Program-made: the position numbers and the translations under genes
Shown: one piece after another, positions 12,403-20,602 of the stretch
Numbering within the stretch: the stretch's first letter is position 1
How the letters are laid out: each line of letters starts with the position of its first letter
The notes under the pieces: generated by a model
Database searches by the model: none
What the model was told of the DNA's origin: nothing
The model's input: the letters and a program-made list of their open reading frames with translations, nothing else
Origin: Amycolatopsis sp. 195334CR
GTDB lineage: Bacteria; Actinomycetota; Actinomycetes; Mycobacteriales; Pseudonocardiaceae
DNA: 64,000 nucleotides
Direction: 5' to 3'
NCBI RefSeq assembly: GCF_017309385.1
Contig: NZ_JAFJMJ010000001.1
Coordinates: 4,340,001-4,404,000 of the forward strand

Positions 12403-13269
12403 ACTCAGCTCGGCATCGACATCGGCGGGACCAAGGTCGCTTTCCGGATCGGCGGGAGAAGCGGCGAAATGCGCTGGGGACCATTCCGCGATATTCGCGA
12501 CGACCTGGCGAGAGTGGCCGCCGCGGTGGAAGAACTCGGCGAACCCGAAGCCGTCGGCGTGGCCATGCCCGCCACCCTGGACCACACCGGGACGGTGCTC
12601 GCCTGGTCCAACCGGCCCGGCTGGACCGGCGCGAACCTCTACACCCTCTTCGGTGAGGTTTTCCCTAGTGTTCCAGTGAGTTTCGCCGACGACGGTGACC
12701 TCGCCGCGGTCGCCGAAGCCGACGCGGCGGGATGTGCCGACCTCGTCTACTTCGGAGTGGGCACGGGGATCGGCGGCGGCATCGTCTCCGGTGGACGGCC
12801 GTGGCCCGGCCTCGCGCGCGGGTCGTGCGAACTGGGGCACCTCATCGTCGACCGCAACGGCCCGCCCTGCACCTGCGGCCGGTCCGGCTGCCTTCAGGCG
12901 CTCGCGTCCGGCCCGGCCACGCTTCGCCGGGCCGCCGGAATCCTCGGCCACGAACCGGAATTCGACGAGTTCACCCAGGCCTACCAGGACGCGAAGGGCT
13001 GGGCGCTGGCCGCAGTGCAGGAGACCTGCGCCGCGCTGGCGACCGCGGCGGTCGGTGTCGCGGAACTGGCGCACCCGAGCCGAGTGCTGATCGGTGGCGG
13101 GTTCGCCGCCGCGTTGCCCGGGTTCGCCGCCGAGGTGGCCGCACAGGCGAAAACCCTGGCCCGGCCGGGACAACCGGTGGTGCCCATCCAGCCCGCCGCG
13201 CTGGGTGGCTTGTCCTCTTTGCACGGTGCCGTCCTGCTCGCGGCGAACCAGCACTGGGGAAAACACTAG
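12400..13269 (+). CDS. rifN: Kanosamine kinase, ROK family (RifN-like)
   Basis: A ROK-family sugar kinase that, in the AHBA pathway, phosphorylates kanosamine to kanosamine 6-phosphate. Visible signatures are GIDIGGTK (ATP binding) at the N-terminus, FGVGTGIGGGIV, ELGHLIVDRNG, and the zinc-binding ROK motif CTCGRSGCLQ in the middle. The length of about 289 residues is normal. The assignment rests on family plus position beside AHBA synthase; glucokinase is the alternative out of context. The start codon appears to be ATC (see the RBS entry), which is rare, so it may be a real non-AUG start or a base error. About 150 bases separate it from the rifK-like gene. Confidence 0.85.
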   Translation: MTQLGIDIGGTKVAFRIGGRSGEMRWGPFRDIRDDLARVAAAVEELGEPEAVGVAMPATLDHTGTVLAWSNRPGWTGANLYTLFGEVFPSVPVSFADDGDLAAVAEADAAGCADLVYFGVGTGIGGGIVSGGRPWPGLARGSCELGHLIVDRNGPPCTCGRSGCLQALASGPATLRRAAGILGHEPEFDEFTQAYQDAKGWALAAVQETCAALATAAVGVAELAHPSRVLIGGGFAAALPGFAAEVAAQAKTLARPGQPVVPIQPAALGGLSSLHGAVLLAANQHWGKH

Positions 13270-13331
13270 GAATTCGCGGTCCTGGTGAATATCCCGGCGG
13301 AATTGCGGGTGGAACGGGCTAGGGGGGTCGT

Positions 13332-13356
13332 CGGGGTTGGGGGTGGCAAAACCCCG
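13332..13356. terminator. Weak GC-rich hairpin between rifN- and rifK-like genes
   Basis: CGGGGTT at 13332-13338 pairs with AACCCCG at 13350-13356 around an 11-base loop, in the 152-base gap before the rifK-like gene. It could attenuate read-through. There is no T-run and the stem is only seven pairs, so it may be chance in GC-rich DNA. Confidence 0.3.
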
Positions 13357-13421
13357 CCTTACGCTCGGATCAACCGCGGAATTCGACTCCACCCGAAAGC
13401 CGACCGAACCGGAGTAGCCCG

Positions 13422-14588
13422 ATGAATTCTCGTCCGACCCCCGCTCCTGACTACCCGGCCTGGCCGCAGTTCGACGACGGCGAGCGCGACGGCCTCCTCC
13501 GCGCGCTCCAGCAGGACGGCTGGTGGCGCATGGGCGGCAAGGAGGTCGACTCCTTCGAGCAGGAGTTCGCCGACTACCACGGCGCCCCGCACGCGCTCGC
13601 GGTCACCAACGGCACGCACGCCCTCGAACTGGCGCTCGAAGTGCTCGGCGTCGGCCCGGACACCGAGGTGCTGGTGCCCGCGTTCACTTTCATCTCCTCC
13701 TCGCAGGCGGTGCAGCGCCTCGGCGGCACGGCGATCCCGGTGGACGTCGACCCGTACACCTACTGCATCGACGCCGGCGCCGCCGCCGACCTGATCACCA
13801 CCCGCACCAAGGCGATCATGCCGGTGCACATGGCCGGCCACATGTCCGACATGGACGGTCTGGCCAAGATCGCGAACGACGCCGGGGTGGCGATCATCCA
13901 GGACGCCGCGCACGCGCACGGCGCCCGCTGGCAGGGCCAGCGCGTCGGCGAACTCGGTTCGATCGCCGCGTTCAGCTTCCAGAACGGCAAGCTGATGACC
14001 GCCGGTGAGGGCGGCGCGGTGACCTTCCCCGACTCGGAGTCCTTCGAGCACGCGTTCCTCCGGCACAGCTGCGGCCGCCCGCGCACCGACCGCCGCTACC
14101 TGCACCAGACCTCCGGCTCGAACTTCCGGATGAACGAGTTCAGCGCCGCCGTGCTGCGTTCGCAGCTGGCCCGCCTGGACAGCCAGATCGACACCCGCGA
14201 GGAGCGCTGGCGCCTGCTGGGCGGCCTGCTCGACGAGATCCCCGGTGTGGTCGCGCAGTCCCGCGACGAGCGCTGCGACCGCAATCCGCACTACATGGCG
14301 ATGATCCGGCTCCCGGGCATCACCGAGGAACAGCGCAACGAGCTCGTCGACGCGCTGATCGAGCGCGGGGTGCCCGCGTTCGCCGCCTTCCGCGCGATCT
14401 ACCGCGTCGACGGCTTCTGGGAGAAGGGCGCGCCCGCGGAGACGGTCGACGAGATCGCCGCGCGCTGCCCGGTCACCGAGGAGCTGTACCGCGACTGCGT
14501 GTGGCTGCACCACCGGACCCTGCTGGGCACCGAGCAGCAGATGCACGACACCGCCGCGATCGTCGCCGAAGTGCTGGCGCGGCGATGA
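13422..14588 (+). CDS. rifK: 3-amino-5-hydroxybenzoate (AHBA) synthase, PLP-dependent
   Basis: A 388-residue DegT/DnrJ/EryC1-fold PLP enzyme that aromatizes 5-deoxy-5-aminodehydroshikimate to AHBA, the ansamycin and mitomycin starter unit. The N-terminus (PAWPQFDDGER...GWWRMGGKEV) and HMAGHMSDMDGL match AHBA synthases closely. The PLP-binding Lys is residue 190 in SFQNGKLMTAGEGG, and QDAAHAHGA precedes it. The gene opens a tightly packed rifK-L-M-G run: its TGA overlaps the next ATG (ATGA). In the rif pathway this protein with the RifL partner also has a role in forming UDP-kanosamine. AHBA synthase is the diagnostic gene for this locus type. Confidence 0.95.
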   Translation: MNSRPTPAPDYPAWPQFDDGERDGLLRALQQDGWWRMGGKEVDSFEQEFADYHGAPHALAVTNGTHALELALEVLGVGPDTEVLVPAFTFISSSQAVQRLGGTAIPVDVDPYTYCIDAGAAADLITTRTKAIMPVHMAGHMSDMDGLAKIANDAGVAIIQDAAHAHGARWQGQRVGELGSIAAFSFQNGKLMTAGEGGAVTFPDSESFEHAFLRHSCGRPRTDRRYLHQTSGSNFRMNEFSAAVLRSQLARLDSQIDTREERWRLLGGLLDEIPGVVAQSRDERCDRNPHYMAMIRLPGITEEQRNELVDALIERGVPAFAAFRAIYRVDGFWEKGAPAETVDEIAARCPVTEELYRDCVWLHHRTLLGTEQQMHDTAAIVAEVLARR

Positions 14589-15649
14589 AGACCTACCGGG
14601 TCGCGGTGGTCGGCCTCGGCTGGGCGGGGCGGTCGATCTGGCTGCCCCGCCTCCAGGCCCACCCCGCCTTCGACGTGGTCGCCGCGGTCGATCCCGAGGC
14701 GGTCATCCGCAGCACGGTCGGCCGCGAGGCAGGAAACCTCAAGCTCCTGTCCAGTGTGGACGAATTGAAGGGGCTCTCGGTGGACCTGGCCGTGGTGGCG
14801 GTGCCGAACCACCTGCACCACGACGTGGCCAAGGGTCTGCTGCTCGACGGGATCTCGGTGTTCCTGGAGAAGCCGGTGTGCCTGTCCTCGGCGGAGGTCG
14901 ACTCGCTGGCCGCCGCCGAGCGCGCCGGCCGCGCCACCCTGCTGGCGGGCAGTGCCGCGAACTTCCGCGCGGACGTGCTGGCCCTGCACGACCTCCGCAA
15001 GGAACTCGGCCACATCCGGCACCTCGAACTGACCTGGATCCGCGCCCGTGGCGTGCCTTCGGGCGACGGCTGGTTCACCGACCGCCGCTACTCCGGTGGC
15101 GGCGCGCTGGTCGACCTCGGCTGGCACCTGCTCGACGTGGCCGGGCCGCTGCTCGGCGACGCGGAGATCGACCAGGTCATCGGTTCGGTCTCGGCCGACT
15201 TCGTGAACGACAGTTCGCGGGGCGCGGTCTGGCGCCACGACGCGGGCACCGGGGCGCACGGCGACGTCGAGGACACCGCGAACGCGTTCCTGGTCACCGA
15301 CAACGGCACGTCAGTGCTGGTCCGCGCGAGCTGGGCCTCGCACGAACAACGCGACGTGACCACGGTGACCGTGCACGGCAGCGAGGGCACCGCCCGGCTG
15401 CGCTGCACCTTCGGCTTCAGCCCGAACCGCGAGGGCGCGGCCGTGCTGAGCCTGACCTGCGACGGCGAAACCGTGGCGCTGCCGGTCCCGGAGGAGCCGA
15501 TCGGCTCGGAGTACGACCGGCAGCTCAACGAACTGCCCGGCCTGCTCGCGGATCCCGCGTCGCAGGGCAGGGCGATCGAGGACGCCCGCAAGACCGTGCG
15601 GGTGATCGAAGGGGTCTACGGCTCCGTGAACCGGCGGAGGACCGCGTGA
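14585..15649 (+). CDS. rifL: Gfo/Idh/MocA-family oxidoreductase, RifL-like
   Basis: A 354-residue NAD(P)-dependent sugar oxidoreductase. The N-terminal Rossmann motif is VVGLGWAGRSIWLPRL; EKPVCLSS holds the family EKP lysine, and GGALVDLGWHLLDVAG lies in the C-terminal domain. In the AHBA pathway RifL oxidizes UDP-glucose at C3 so that an aminotransferase activity can give UDP-kanosamine. The start at 14585 overlaps the rifK-like stop by four bases, and the end overlaps the rifM-like start (GTGA), which indicates translational coupling. Confidence 0.88.
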   Translation: MKTYRVAVVGLGWAGRSIWLPRLQAHPAFDVVAAVDPEAVIRSTVGREAGNLKLLSSVDELKGLSVDLAVVAVPNHLHHDVAKGLLLDGISVFLEKPVCLSSAEVDSLAAAERAGRATLLAGSAANFRADVLALHDLRKELGHIRHLELTWIRARGVPSGDGWFTDRRYSGGGALVDLGWHLLDVAGPLLGDAEIDQVIGSVSADFVNDSSRGAVWRHDAGTGAHGDVEDTANAFLVTDNGTSVLVRASWASHEQRDVTTVTVHGSEGTARLRCTFGFSPNREGAAVLSLTCDGETVALPVPEEPIGSEYDRQLNELPGLLADPASQGRAIEDARKTVRVIEGVYGSVNRRRTA

Positions 15650-16329
15650 CGATCGAACTCAACCGCCCGGCGACCGGCGGCCCCCTCGGCGTCGTCTTCG
15701 ACCTCGACGGGGTCATCGTGGACAGCTTCGCGGTGATGCGCCAGGCCTTCGACCTGGCCTACGCCGAGGTCGTCGGCGAGGGGCACCCGCCGTTCGAGGA
15801 GTACAACAAGCACCTCGGCCGGTACTTCCCGGACATCATGCGGATCATGGGCCTGCCGCTGGCGATGGAGGAGCCGTTCGTCCGCGAGAGCTACCGCCTC
15901 GCCGGTGAGGTCGAGGTGCACGACGGGGTGCCCGAGACGATCGCGGAACTGCGGGAGCGCGGGCACCGGATCGCCGTGGCCACCGGGAAGAGCGGGCCGC
16001 GCGCCCGGTCGCTGCTGGAAACCCTCGGCCTGATCGAGCTGTTCGACGTGGTGATCGGCTCGGACGAGATCGCCCGCCCGAAACCGGCACCGGACATCGT
16101 GCGGCACGCGATGGACGTGCTCGGCGTGCCCGCGGACCGGTCGATGATGATCGGCGACGCGGTCACCGACATCCAGAGCGGGCAGGCCGCCGGGGTGACC
16201 GCCATCGCCGCGGTCTGGGGCTGCGAGGGCAACACGGCCGAGCTGCTGGCCGCGGACCCGGACGTGGTGCTGGAACGGCCCGAGGAACTGCTCGCCCTGT
16301 GCCCGGCCGCGGCTGTGGCGAGCGCCTGA
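15646..16329 (+). CDS. rifM: HAD-family phosphatase, RifM-like
   Basis: A 227-residue HAD hydrolase of the phosphoglycolate phosphatase type. Motif I is VFDLDGVIVDS, motif II lies in AVATGKSGPRAR, motif III uses the Lys in RPKPAPDIV, and motif IV is MIGDAVTDIQSG; all catalytic positions are present. In the AHBA pathway RifM is the phosphatase needed to release kanosamine from its UDP form. The GTG start overlaps the rifL-like stop, and its own TGA shares one base with the rifG-like ATG. Confidence 0.88.
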   Translation: MTIELNRPATGGPLGVVFDLDGVIVDSFAVMRQAFDLAYAEVVGEGHPPFEEYNKHLGRYFPDIMRIMGLPLAMEEPFVRESYRLAGEVEVHDGVPETIAELRERGHRIAVATGKSGPRARSLLETLGLIELFDVVIGSDEIARPKPAPDIVRHAMDVLGVPADRSMMIGDAVTDIQSGQAAGVTAIAAVWGCEGNTAELLAADPDVVLERPEELLALCPAAAVASA

Positions 16330-17354
16330 TGAGCGAGCGGATCGACGTCGACCTCGGCGACCGCTCGTACCCGGTGCACGTGGGCGCCGGGGTCCGGCAC
16401 CGGCTCGGCGGCGTACTCGCCGGACTGGGGGTTCGGCGAGTCGCCGTCGTGTCGGCCAGGCCGGCCGAGCTGCTGCCCGATCCCGGGGTCGAGTCGATCG
16501 TGCTCACCGGGCAGGAGGGCGAACAGGACAAGAACCTGGCGACGGTGGAGGAGCTGTGCCGCCGCTTCGCCGGGTTCGGCCTGACCCGCTCGGACGCGCT
16601 GGTCTCGTGCGGTGGTGGCACGCTGACCGACGTCGTGGGGCTGGCGGCTTCGCTGTACCACCGCGGGATCCCGGTGGTGCACCTGCCGACCTCCCTGCTG
16701 GCGCAGGTGGATGCCAGCGTCGGCGGCAAGACCGCGGTGAACCTGCCCGAGGGCAAGAACCTGGTCGGCGCGTACTGGCAGCCCGCCGCGGTCCTCTGCG
16801 ACACGGACTTCCTGGAGACCCTGCCGCGACGCGAGTGGATCAACGGCTACGGCGAGATCGCCCGTGCGCACTTCATCGGCGCGGGGGAGTTGCGGGAGCT
16901 GCCGCTGGCCGAGCAGATCGCCGCGAGCGTCCGCCGCAAGGCCGAGATCGTGGCGCGGGACGAACGGGACTCCGGGCTGCGGCACATCCTCAACTACGGC
17001 CACACCCTCGGGCACGCGCTGGAACGGGCCACCGATTTCCGGCTCCGCCATGGGGAAGCCGTGGCGATCGGCACGGTGTTCGCCGGCCGGCTCGCCGGGG
17101 CGCTCGGCCGGATCGACCAGGCCAGGGTGGACGAACACCTCGACGTGGTGCTGTCCTACGGCTGCCCGTCGGAGTTGCCACCGGGGCTCGACCTGGCGGA
17201 ACTGGTCCGGTTGATGGGCATGGACAAGAAGGCCACCACCGGGCTGGCGTTCGCGCTGGACGGCCCGGACGGCGCCGAACTGGTGCGGGACGTGCCCGAG
17301 GACGTGGTGTTCGAGGTGCTGCGGCAAATGCCGGTGGGGCCCGCCCTACCGTGA
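16329..17354 (+). CDS. rifG: Aminodehydroquinate synthase (DHQ synthase family), RifG-like
   Basis: A 341-residue 3-dehydroquinate-synthase-type enzyme that cyclizes 3,4-dideoxy-4-amino-DAHP to aminodehydroquinate. The NAD-binding GGGTLTDVVG, the substrate loop PTSLLAQVDASVGGKTAVN, EGKNLVGA, and the metal ligands in HILNYGHTLGHALE are visible. It is slightly shorter than many housekeeping AroB proteins. It ends the coupled rifK-L-M-G run. The AHBA context favours the amino-pathway enzyme over primary AroB. Confidence 0.88.
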   Translation: MSERIDVDLGDRSYPVHVGAGVRHRLGGVLAGLGVRRVAVVSARPAELLPDPGVESIVLTGQEGEQDKNLATVEELCRRFAGFGLTRSDALVSCGGGTLTDVVGLAASLYHRGIPVVHLPTSLLAQVDASVGGKTAVNLPEGKNLVGAYWQPAAVLCDTDFLETLPRREWINGYGEIARAHFIGAGELRELPLAEQIAASVRRKAEIVARDERDSGLRHILNYGHTLGHALERATDFRLRHGEAVAIGTVFAGRLAGALGRIDQARVDEHLDVVLSYGCPSELPPGLDLAELVRLMGMDKKATTGLAFALDGPDGAELVRDVPEDVVFEVLRQMPVGPALP

Positions 17355-17408
17355 ATCCTCCGGTTGGCCCGGTGGGCCGGGCGGGTGCCCGGGACCAGGC
17401 TGAGCGGT

Positions 17409-18827
17409 ATGAAAATGGTCTTGCTCAGCGCTTTGTGCCTGGTGGGTCTGGTGTCCCCGGCCGCGGCCGCGCCACCGGAGCGCCTGCGGTGGGAACCCTG
17501 TCCGGTCGCCGGTAGCGCGCAGGAGTGCGCGACCCTGCGGGTGCCGCTGGACTACCGGGCACCGCACGGCGAACGGATCGACGTCCGCGTGTCGCGGATC
17601 CCGGCGAGGCGGCCGGAGGCGCGGCACGGGGTGCTGTTGCTGATCCCCGGCGGTCCCGGCAGCACAGGGTTGAATCGTCCCTCCACATTGGACATCCCGG
17701 CCGAGGTGCGCGACCGGTTCGACCTGGTGGGCTTCGATCCGCGCGGGGTCGGCAAGAGCACACCGATCAGCTGTGCGCTTTCCCCGCAGGACAACGGGAA
17801 AACCATGCCGTGGCCGGACGCCGACGGCGGCATCGGGGAGAACGTGGCGCAGGGCAAGCGGGTCGCGAAGGCCTGTGCGGACAACGGCGGCCCGGTGCTG
17901 CGGCACATCAACACGCCCAACGAGGTGCGCGACCTCGACCGGCTGCGGCAGGCGCTGGGGGAGCGGAAGCTTTCGTACTGGGGCCTTTCGTACGGGACCT
18001 ACGTCGGCGCGGTCTACGCGACGATGTTCCCGCGGCACACCGACCGGGTGGTGCTGGACAGCACGGGCGACCCGCGCCGGGTGGCCCGCGGCTGGCTGGC
18101 GAACTACCAGATCGGCGTCGAAGACCGGTTCCCCGACTTCGCCCGCTGGGCCACCGAACCCGGCAACGAACTGCGCCTGGCCGACGATCCGGCGGCCGTC
18201 CGGCCGTTGTTCCTCGACCTCGCCGCCCGTCTCGACCGCGCTCCGCTGCCCGGGTTGACCGGCAACGGACTGCGGGAAGCCCTGCTGCGCAACCTCTACA
18301 CCGACGCGGGCTTCCCGGCGATCGCCAAGCTGATGATCGCGGCCAGGGATGGCGGGGAGATCCCGCCGCAACCGCAGCCGCCGGAGGACGTGCTGCAGAA
18401 CGTCAGCGCGATGGCCATCACGACGGTGTGCAACGACGTCGAATGGCCGAAGTCGATCAAGGGGCACGAACGCGCCGTCGCGGAGAGCCGGGAGCGGTTC
18501 CCGCTGACCGCGGGCATGCCGGTGAACATCACGCCGTGTTCGTTCTGGCCGTACGAGCCGGTGAAGCCGGTGAAGATCACCGACAACGGCCCGTCGAACG
18601 TGCTGATGGTGCAGAACACGCGCGACCCGTCCACCCCGCTGGCCGGGGCGCGGGAGATGCGCCGGGCGCTGGGTGACCGGGCGCGCATGGTCGTGGTGGA
18701 CTCGGGCGGGCACGGCGCCTACCGCGCCAACGGCAACGCCTGCGGCGACGACGCGGTGACCGGCTACCTGCTCTCCGGGCGGCTCCCGGCCGCCGACGTC
18801 ACCTGCCCGGCCTCGTCCGGGCAGTAG
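17409..18827 (+). CDS. Secreted alpha/beta hydrolase, tripeptidyl aminopeptidase (SlpD/SlpE) type
   Basis: A 472-residue exported hydrolase that probably cleaves short N-terminal peptides outside the cell. The ATG at 17409 gives a signal peptide (KMVLLSALCLVGLVSPAAAA). The mature part has the oxyanion motif PGGPGSTG, DPRGVGKS, the nucleophile elbow GLSYGTYVG, a TAP-type C-terminal region with TRDPSTPLAGA, and the catalytic His in DSGGHGAY. It lies 54 bases after the rifG-like gene on the same strand, so read-through is possible, but it is unlikely to be an AHBA enzyme. Its 3' end overlaps the convergent MerR gene by 64 bases. Confidence 0.85.
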   Translation: MKMVLLSALCLVGLVSPAAAAPPERLRWEPCPVAGSAQECATLRVPLDYRAPHGERIDVRVSRIPARRPEARHGVLLLIPGGPGSTGLNRPSTLDIPAEVRDRFDLVGFDPRGVGKSTPISCALSPQDNGKTMPWPDADGGIGENVAQGKRVAKACADNGGPVLRHINTPNEVRDLDRLRQALGERKLSYWGLSYGTYVGAVYATMFPRHTDRVVLDSTGDPRRVARGWLANYQIGVEDRFPDFARWATEPGNELRLADDPAAVRPLFLDLAARLDRAPLPGLTGNGLREALLRNLYTDAGFPAIAKLMIAARDGGEIPPQPQPPEDVLQNVSAMAITTVCNDVEWPKSIKGHERAVAESRERFPLTAGMPVNITPCSFWPYEPVKPVKITDNGPSNVLMVQNTRDPSTPLAGAREMRRALGDRARMVVVDSGGHGAYRANGNACGDDAVTGYLLSGRLPAADVTCPASSGQ

Positions 18828-19192
18828 TACTCCGGCATCCGGGCTTCGGTGGTTTCGATGTAGTCCCGCAGGGCCTGGCGAGTGCGGTTGAGCGTGTCGA
18901 TCTGCTCGTCCAGGCCCTGCAACCGCCCGTTCAGCAGGTCCAGCGTCTCCTGGCACGGCACCAGGTCGGGACCGGCGCCGGACAGGCACGGCTGGAGGTA
19001 GGCGATGGCCTGGGTGGACAGCCCGGCGTCGAGCAGCTTCCGGATCTGGAGAACGGTGAGCACGGCGTCCTCGCCGTATTCGCGGTAGCCGCTGGTGCTG
19101 CCGCGGTCCGGTTCGAGCAGGCCCTGGGACTCGTAGTACCGCAGCTGGTGCGCCCCGACGCCGGTGCGCCGGCTCAGCTCCCCGATCAGCAC
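18764..19192 (-). CDS. MerR-family transcriptional regulator
   Basis: A 142-residue regulator. The N-terminal MerR helix-turn-helix reads IGELSRRTGVGAHQLRYYES then GLL and SGYREYGEDAV, followed by a dimerization coiled coil (NGRLQGLDEQIDTLNRTRQALRDYI). The C-terminal tail has Cys residues (PEYYCPDE), and further Cys occur in YLQPCL and VPCQE, so thiol, metal or small-ligand sensing is possible. The GTG start at 19192 has AAGGAGG seven bases upstream. It is divergent from the imine-reductase-like gene with a palindrome between them, so it probably controls that gene and itself. Confidence 0.88.
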   Translation of the reverse strand: MLIGELSRRTGVGAHQLRYYESQGLLEPDRGSTSGYREYGEDAVLTVLQIRKLLDAGLSTQAIAYLQPCLSGAGPDLVPCQETLDLLNGRLQGLDEQIDTLNRTRQALRDYIETTEARMPEYYCPDEAGQVTSAAGSRPESR

Positions 19193-19207
19193 GGCGGTTC
19201 CTCCTTG

Positions 19208-19229
19208 ACCTTCATACCGGTGTGAAGGT
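19208..19229. promoter_or_regulatory. Probable MerR operator between merR-type and imine-reductase-like genes
   Basis: ACCTTCA and TGAAGGT are 7-bp inverted arms around TACCGGTG, which is itself nearly symmetric. A TTGACC hexamer (19205-19210) overlaps the left arm, and the divergent ATG is at 19243. MerR proteins usually bind such a dyad inside a long-spaced promoter. The -10 element is not clear. Confidence 0.55.
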
Positions 19230-19242
19230 TCACCATAGCGCC

Positions 19243-20130
19243 ATGACGAAGAACCCCACGCATTCGGTGACCGTGCTCGGCCTCGGCCTGATGGGCCGGG
19301 CACTCGCCGGCGCCTTCGTGCGCGAAGGCCACACCACCACCGTCTGGAACCGCACCGCCGCCAAGGCGGACGAACTGGTCGCCGAAGGCGCGACCCTGGC
19401 CCCCTCGATCCGCGACGCGCTGGCCGCCGGCCCGCTCGTGGTCGCCTGCGTATCCGACTACGACGCCCTGCGCGCGCTGCTCGACCCGGTCGGCGACCAG
19501 CTCGACGGGCGCGTGCTGGTGAACCTGACCTCGGGCACTTCGGCCGGGGCCCGCGAGACCGCGGCCTGGGCGGTCGAGCGCGGTGCCACCTATCTCGACG
19601 GCGCGATCCTGGCCGTGCCCGCCGCCATCGGCTCGGCGGAGGCCGTGCTGCTCCACAGCGGTCCCCGGGAGGTGTTCGACCAGTACGAACCGGTGCTGCG
19701 GGCGCTCGGCACGACCACCTACCTCGGCGCCGACCACGGCCTGTCCTCCCTGAACGACGTGGCCGTGCTCGGGCTGATGTGGAGCATCCTCAACGGTTTC
19801 CTGCAGGGCGCCGCACTGCTCGGCGCCGCGGGCATGTCCGCGTCGTCCTTCGCCGAACTGGCGAAACGGCTCGCCCCCACCGTGGTCGACTGGCTCCCGG
19901 CCTACGCCGAGCAGATCGACAACGGCGCCTACCCGGCGTTCGACTCCACCATCGACACCCACTTCGGCGCGATGGACCACCTGGTGCACGAGAGCGAAGC
20001 GCTCGGCGTCAGCACCGAACTGCCGGAGTTCGTCAAGGCGCTGGGCGAGCGCGCGATCGCCGCCGGCCGGGGCGGGGACGGATACGCTGCGGTGATCGAA
20101 CAGTTCCGCAAGCCTTCGGAGGTGGCATGA
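19243..20130 (+). CDS. NAD(P)-dependent oxidoreductase, imine reductase / beta-hydroxyacid dehydrogenase fold
   Basis: A 295-residue protein with the N-terminal NADPH motif VLGLGLMGRALAGAF followed by VWNRTAAKAD, LTSGTSAGARE, and an all-helical C-terminal dimerization domain. This layout is that of imine reductases (IREDs), a branch of the beta-hydroxyacid dehydrogenase superfamily. The natural substrate cannot be read from the sequence. The first codon at 19243 is preferred because it follows the MerR-type operator. Its TGA overlaps the next gene's ATG, so it is coupled to the F420-type oxidoreductase. A 3-hydroxyisobutyrate dehydrogenase is the alternative call. Confidence 0.8.
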   Translation: MTKNPTHSVTVLGLGLMGRALAGAFVREGHTTTVWNRTAAKADELVAEGATLAPSIRDALAAGPLVVACVSDYDALRALLDPVGDQLDGRVLVNLTSGTSAGARETAAWAVERGATYLDGAILAVPAAIGSAEAVLLHSGPREVFDQYEPVLRALGTTTYLGADHGLSSLNDVAVLGLMWSILNGFLQGAALLGAAGMSASSFAELAKRLAPTVVDWLPAYAEQIDNGAYPAFDSTIDTHFGAMDHLVHESEALGVSTELPEFVKALGERAIAAGRGGDGYAAVIEQFRKPSEVA

Positions 20131-20555
20131 CCACGCCGTTCAACCCGCGCGACCTGCTCGCCGCGAGCAACCTGGGGGTGCTCGCGACGATCCGGGCCGA
20201 CGGGCGCCCGCAGCTCTCGCCGGTGACCACGTACTACGACCGCGAAGCCGAGACCATCTACGTCTCGCTGACCGACGGGCGGGCCAAGACGAAGAACCTG
20301 CGCCGGGACCCGCGGGCCTCGCTGGAGGTGACCAGCGCCGACGGCTGGTCGTGGGCGACCGCCGACGGCACGGCCACGCTGGTCGGCCCCGGCACCGATC
20401 CGCACGGTCCCGAGGTCGAGGCGCTGGTGGACTACTACCGCAAGGCCGCCGGCGAGCACCCCGACTGGGACGAGTACCGCTCGGTCATGGTGTCGGACCA
20501 CCGGGTGCTGCTGAAACTGTCGGTCGAGCACGTCTACGGCGAGAAGGTGCGCTGA
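20127..20555 (+). CDS. PPOX-class F420/FMN-dependent oxidoreductase
   Basis: A 142-residue split-barrel flavoprotein of the pyridoxamine-phosphate-oxidase superfamily. The pattern LGVLATIRADGRPQLSPVTTYYD, then KTKNLRRDPRASLEVTS, is typical of actinobacterial F420-dependent members. The C-terminal segment DEYRSVMVSDHRVLLKL closes the barrel. The ATG overlaps the upstream TGA (ATGA). Substrate unknown. It could act with the adjacent imine-reductase-like enzyme as a small redox operon (inference). Confidence 0.82.
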   Translation: MTTPFNPRDLLAASNLGVLATIRADGRPQLSPVTTYYDREAETIYVSLTDGRAKTKNLRRDPRASLEVTSADGWSWATADGTATLVGPGTDPHGPEVEALVDYYRKAAGEHPDWDEYRSVMVSDHRVLLKLSVEHVYGEKVR

Positions 20556-20602
20556 GCCTGGCTAGGCTGGGCTTCGAGTTCCGCCAGCACCCAGGAGGAC
20601 CG

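Noticed and set aside
12301..13269. The ATG at 12301 as the rifN-like start
   Set aside because: It would add 33 unconserved residues, overlap the opposite rifJ-like gene, and ignore the strong SD at 12388-12394.
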